From Nitrospinota bacterium (lineage in GTDB: Bacteria > JAUXIQ01), in contig JAUXIQ010000023.1 in assembly GCA_030620925.1 (NCBI GenBank), positions 1 through 12,098 on the forward strand: DNA of 12,098 nucleotides. Reading direction: 5' to 3'. The notes under the pieces were generated by a model. It had not been told where the DNA came from. It searched no databases and saw only the letters and a list, made by a program, of their open reading frames with translations. Numbering within the stretch: the stretch's first letter is position 1; each line of letters starts with the position of its first letter. Below, piece by piece: positions 9,724 to 12,098 of the stretch. The translations under genes were made by a program, and so were the position numbers.

Positions 9724-10197
9724 TCATTTTCCCTCTATCGCTTTGTAGAGATTTACCATCTCCAAAGCGGAAACGGCGGCCTCGAAGCCCTTGTTTCCCA
9801 TCTTGGTGCCAGCACGCTCGATCGCCTGTTCCAGGGAATCGGTGGTGAGAACTCCCAGGGTGATGGGCACGCCCGTCTCCAGCGACGTGTTGGCTATACC
9901 CTTTGTAACCTCGGCGGCTATATACTCGTGATGGGTTGTAGCGCCCCGTATGACGGCGCCCAGGCATATGATGGCGTCATACTTCTTCAGTTGAGCCAGC
10001 TTCTTGGCCACCAGAGGTATCTCAAAGGAACCCGGCACACGCACCACGCTGACATTCTGCTCCTTGGTCCCATGTCTGTACAACGCGTCCAGAGCCCCTT
10101 CCAGCAGTTTCCCGGTAATGAAATCGTTGAACCTGCTGACGACAATACCGAACTTAAACTTTTCCCCGATCAGGTGGCCTTCAATGGTTTTAGGCAT
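9724..10197 (-). CDS. ribH: 6,7-dimethyl-8-ribityllumazine synthase
   Basis: Penultimate step of riboflavin synthesis: joins the ribityl-aminouracil with 3,4-dihydroxy-2-butanone 4-phosphate. The 157 residues match the family. Visible motifs are SRFN (21-24), VPGSFEIP (54-61), [13 protein letters not shown] (80-92, with catalytic H89), GVLTTDS (115-121) and R128 in [13 protein letters not shown]. The start is the ATG at 10197, not the TTG at 10215. The intervening bases contain AGGAGG eight bases before the ATG, so they are the ribosome binding site, and the family N-terminus begins here. It follows ribE by 24 bases and precedes nusB by four. Confidence 0.96.
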   Translation of the reverse strand: MPKTIEGHLIGEKFKFGIVVSRFNDFITGKLLEGALDALYRHGTKEQNVSVVRVPGSFEIPLVAKKLAQLKKYDAIICLGAVIRGATTHHEYIAAEVTKGIANTSLETGVPITLGVLTTDSLEQAIERAGTKMGNKGFEAAVSALEMVNLYKAIEGK

Positions 10198-10205
10198 GGT
10201 GCCCT

Positions 10206-10211
10206 CCTCCT
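10206..10211 (-). promoter_or_regulatory. Ribosome binding site fixing the ATG start of ribH
   Basis: AGGAGG on the minus strand, eight bases before ATG 10197-10195. An upstream in-frame TTG at 10215 would place this site inside the coding region, so that longer reading is rejected. Confidence 0.85.
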
Positions 10212-10221
10212 GCAAAATGGA

Positions 10222-10887
10222 TCAAACAAAACCGTGCCGCGCCAGGAATTCCTGGTCTATGCCGCCTGTTTTCTGAGCCTGCGTTTCCCCCCTCTCCGAG
10301 TAACCGGCCAGGAGGCGCTCCACGTATTTACCTATAATATCGCACTCTATGTTAACCACAGAGCCCGCCCTTCTCTGTGAAAAGGTGGTCTCCCTGTAAG
10401 TAAATGGTATGACCGCCACCGTGAAGCCGTCTTCCCGCACGTCCACCACGGTGAGGCTGATACCTTCCACCGCCACCGATCCCTTGGGCACCACGTAGCG
10501 CATGATCCGTTCCGGGGTCTGAAAAGCGAAAACGTAGGATTCGCCTTCTTTCCCGATCTCTGTGATCCTGCCCGTCCCGTCGATATGACCGGATACCAGA
10601 TGCCCCCCCATCTTTCCGCCCAGCCGCAGAGACCTTTCCAGGTTGACACCGGAACCGGGTGGAAGCTCACCCAGGTTGGTGATGCCCATAGTTTCGGGGG
10701 TGGCCTCAACGGTGAAGTCGGTCTCCCCGAAATCCACCACTGTGAGACAGACGCCGGAGACGGATATGCTGTCCCCCAGCGCTATCTCTTCCAACGCCTT
10801 ACGGGCGGCGATAGTGAACAGGCTGATATCGCCCCTCCTGTCGGTTCGGCGGACTTCGCCCACCTCCTCTACTATGCCGGTGAACAC
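10222..10887 (-). CDS. ribE: Riboflavin synthase, alpha chain
   Basis: Final step of riboflavin synthesis: dismutation of two lumazine molecules. It has 221 residues with two tandem lumazine-binding barrels. The first (about 1-90) begins MFTGIVEEVGEV and has SVSGVCLTVVD (42-52) with C47, where the usual asparagine before GVCLT is serine. The second (about 96-190) begins GGHLVSGHIDGTG and has VEGISLTVVD. The C-terminal trimerisation helix (IIGKYVERLL) and the usual short tail follow. The start is GTG at 10887, fixed by the invariant MFTGI N-terminus and by AGAGGG five bases upstream. Ten bases separate it from ribD. The 24-base gap to ribH holds no ribBA. Confidence 0.96.
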   Translation of the reverse strand: MFTGIVEEVGEVRRTDRRGDISLFTIAARKALEEIALGDSISVSGVCLTVVDFGETDFTVEATPETMGITNLGELPPGSGVNLERSLRLGGKMGGHLVSGHIDGTGRITEIGKEGESYVFAFQTPERIMRYVVPKGSVAVEGISLTVVDVREDGFTVAVIPFTYRETTFSQRRAGSVVNIECDIIGKYVERLLAGYSERGETQAQKTGGIDQEFLARHGFV

Positions 10888-10897
10888 GGGAACCCTC

Positions 10898-11992
10898 TCA
10901 ATTCCTGGTTATATACCCTTCCATCAATAAATCCCCTCCGATTCTCCTGTACTTGACTCTCTCCAACCCCACCGCCTCGGCAAGCGATGCAGCACCGCCG
11001 CCCCCCACCACGTCCGGGGAGCTCTTTCCGCCGATTATCATGGGCGATACGAAAAGCATCACCTTGTCCACCAGGCCCGCATCCAGCATGGAGGCGTTGA
11101 CTTCTCCCCCTCCTTCCAGAAGCAGGCTGGTCACTCCCTTCTTTCCCAGGCTCTTCATCAACCGAGGGAGGTCCACGCGTCCCCGGGGTCCGTCCAGGGT
11201 GATCACCGTCACCCCCTCCAGGGCCTCAAGCTTCCGTTTCTTTTCAACATCCGCGCCCTTGGTGGTGGCTACCACCACGCCTGCATCAGAATCGCGGTCG
11301 AAAATTCTGGCCGACAGGGGGAGCCGCAGTCTGCTGTCCACAATCACCCTCACCGGGTCTCTGCCCCCCTTAATCCTTGCGGTTAACCGGGGGTCGTCTT
11401 TAATGACCGTCTCCGCCCCCACCATAACCGCGTCGCATACGGCCCTGAGCCTGTGCACCTGTCGTCTCGATGCTTCACCGGTTATCCAGCGCGATTCTCC
11501 TGAAGCTGCTGCTATCTTGCCGTCCAGGCTCATCCCGGCCTTCATGATCACCTGGGGAAGACCGGTGGTAATATGCTTTATGTACGGCTCGTTTAACTCC
11601 CTGGCCCTCTCTTCAAGGACCCCGCAAACGGTCCTGATCCCCGCATCCTGAAGCCTCTTAAATCCCTTACCGGACACCGCAGGGTTGGGGTCCTCCATGG
11701 CCGCCACTACATCCTTGATCCCCGCTTCTATAAGGGTATCGGTGCAGGGTGGCGTCCGCCCCTGATGACAGCAGGGCTCCAGGTTCACGTAAAGCGTTGC
11801 GCCACGGGCCTCCTTCCCCGCCCGCCACAGGGCCTCGATCTCGGCATGAGGTTTTCCCGCCGCTCGATGATAACCCTTCCCTACGATCTTTCCCTTTTTT
11901 ATCAGTACCGAACCCACCATGGGGTTGGGGCTGATCTTACCCGCCCCCTTGCGGGCAAGAGAAAGGGCGGCCCTCATGTACGACTCGTGCAT
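10898..11992 (-). CDS. ribD: Bifunctional riboflavin biosynthesis deaminase/reductase RibD
   Basis: Catalyses deamination and then NADPH-dependent reduction of the pyrimidine intermediate of riboflavin synthesis. With the start chosen here it has 364 residues, typical for the family. The deaminase domain (1-145) has SPNPMVG (21-27), the zinc and catalytic motif H49-A-E51, and LEPCCHQGRTPPC (71-83) with zinc cysteines C74 and C83. The reductase domain (146-364) begins PQVIMKAGMSLDGKIA and includes VGAETVIKDDPRLT and LLLEGGGEVNASML. I prefer ATG 11992 over ATG 12040. The family begins close to HESYMRAAL, and the longer form would overlap the end of ppdK by 41 bases. The ribosome binding site before 11992 is weak, so coupling to ppdK translation is likely. 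Confidence 0.93.
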   Translation of the reverse strand: MHESYMRAALSLARKGAGKISPNPMVGSVLIKKGKIVGKGYHRAAGKPHAEIEALWRAGKEARGATLYVNLEPCCHQGRTPPCTDTLIEAGIKDVVAAMEDPNPAVSGKGFKRLQDAGIRTVCGVLEERARELNEPYIKHITTGLPQVIMKAGMSLDGKIAAASGESRWITGEASRRQVHRLRAVCDAVMVGAETVIKDDPRLTARIKGGRDPVRVIVDSRLRLPLSARIFDRDSDAGVVVATTKGADVEKKRKLEALEGVTVITLDGPRGRVDLPRLMKSLGKKGVTSLLLEGGGEVNASMLDAGLVDKVMLFVSPMIIGGKSSPDVVGGGGAASLAEAVGLERVKYRRIGGDLLMEGYITRN

Positions 11993-11999
11993 GGCCCCA

Positions 12000-12098
12000 T
12001 TACTCGCGAAGTATCCCGGCGGCGTCTTTAAGCGCGGCATGGGCTGCCGCCAACCGGGCCACCGGAACCCTATATGGTGAACAACTCACGTAATCGAG
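12000..12098 (-). CDS. ppdK: Pyruvate phosphate dikinase, C-terminal end (partial)
   Basis: From the right edge a minus-strand frame runs 32 codons to TAA (12000-12002). It reads LDYVSCSPYRVPVARLAA, then a short alanine-rich tail ending ILRE. The DYVSCSPYRVPxARLAAA string is the highly conserved C-terminus of pyruvate phosphate dikinase, the PEP-forming or PEP-consuming enzyme of central metabolism. Most of the gene lies outside the window, so nothing can be said about its integrity. Its stop is seven bases before the preferred ribD start, which puts ribD in the same transcript and explains the absence of a visible ribD promoter. Confidence 0.85.
   Translation of the reverse strand, partial: LDYVSCSPYRVPVARLAAAHAALKDAAGILRE

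Noticed and set aside
10198-10215. Longer ribH starting at TTG 10215
   Set aside because: The extra codons are the AGGAGGAGGG ribosome binding region of the ATG at 10197, and the family N-terminus begins at that ATG.
11993-12040. Longer ribD starting at ATG 12040
   Set aside because: It overlaps the conserved ppdK C-terminus in another frame and adds 16 residues absent from typical RibD proteins.

Overview
This window looks like core chromosome of a diderm bacterium, most plausibly from the Deltaproteobacteria/Desulfobacterota. An LptE-type lipoprotein implies an outer membrane. The strings ppdK-ribD-ribE-ribH-nusB, leuS-lptE and murJ-xerD-glnD have the feel of that group. Base composition is moderately GC-rich by eye. 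Non-ATG starts are common: TTG for leuS and the phosphoesterase, GTG for nusB, ribE and the M17-N protein. The assignment is inference from gene content, since no rRNA or other strong phylogenetic marker was analysed.

Layout, from the right edge leftward. A tightly packed minus-strand block runs from 12098 to 4428: the last 32 codons of pyruvate phosphate dikinase (ppdK), then ribD, ribE, ribH, nusB, a stand-alone M17 aminopeptidase N-terminal-like protein, a calcineurin-like phosphoesterase, a NUDIX hydrolase, leuS and lptE. Junctions are overlaps or gaps of 4 to 42 bases, so the block could be one long transcript. It combines riboflavin synthesis, antitermination, leucyl-tRNA charging and outer-membrane assembly.

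In the middle, rpsT (ribosomal protein S20) is the only plus-strand gene. It has its own recognisable promoter, a good ribosome binding site and a possible terminator. It lies divergent from murJ and convergent with lptE.

The left block (3903 to 1, minus strand) is murJ (lipid II flippase), xerD (chromosome dimer resolution) and glnD (PII uridylyltransferase/uridylyl-removing enzyme). The glnD frame is broken by one in-frame TAA at 305-307. The same frame then resumes clear GlnD sequence, including the HD-domain start, to the window edge.

There is no mobile element, CRISPR array, tRNA or rRNA, and no gene-free stretch longer than about 160 bases. I did not find a dramatic new system. The points most worth a second look are the interrupted glnD, the poorly understood three-gene set between nusB and leuS, the absence of ribBA from an otherwise complete riboflavin cluster, and a near-identical 20-base AT-rich element in front of both rpsT and leuS.
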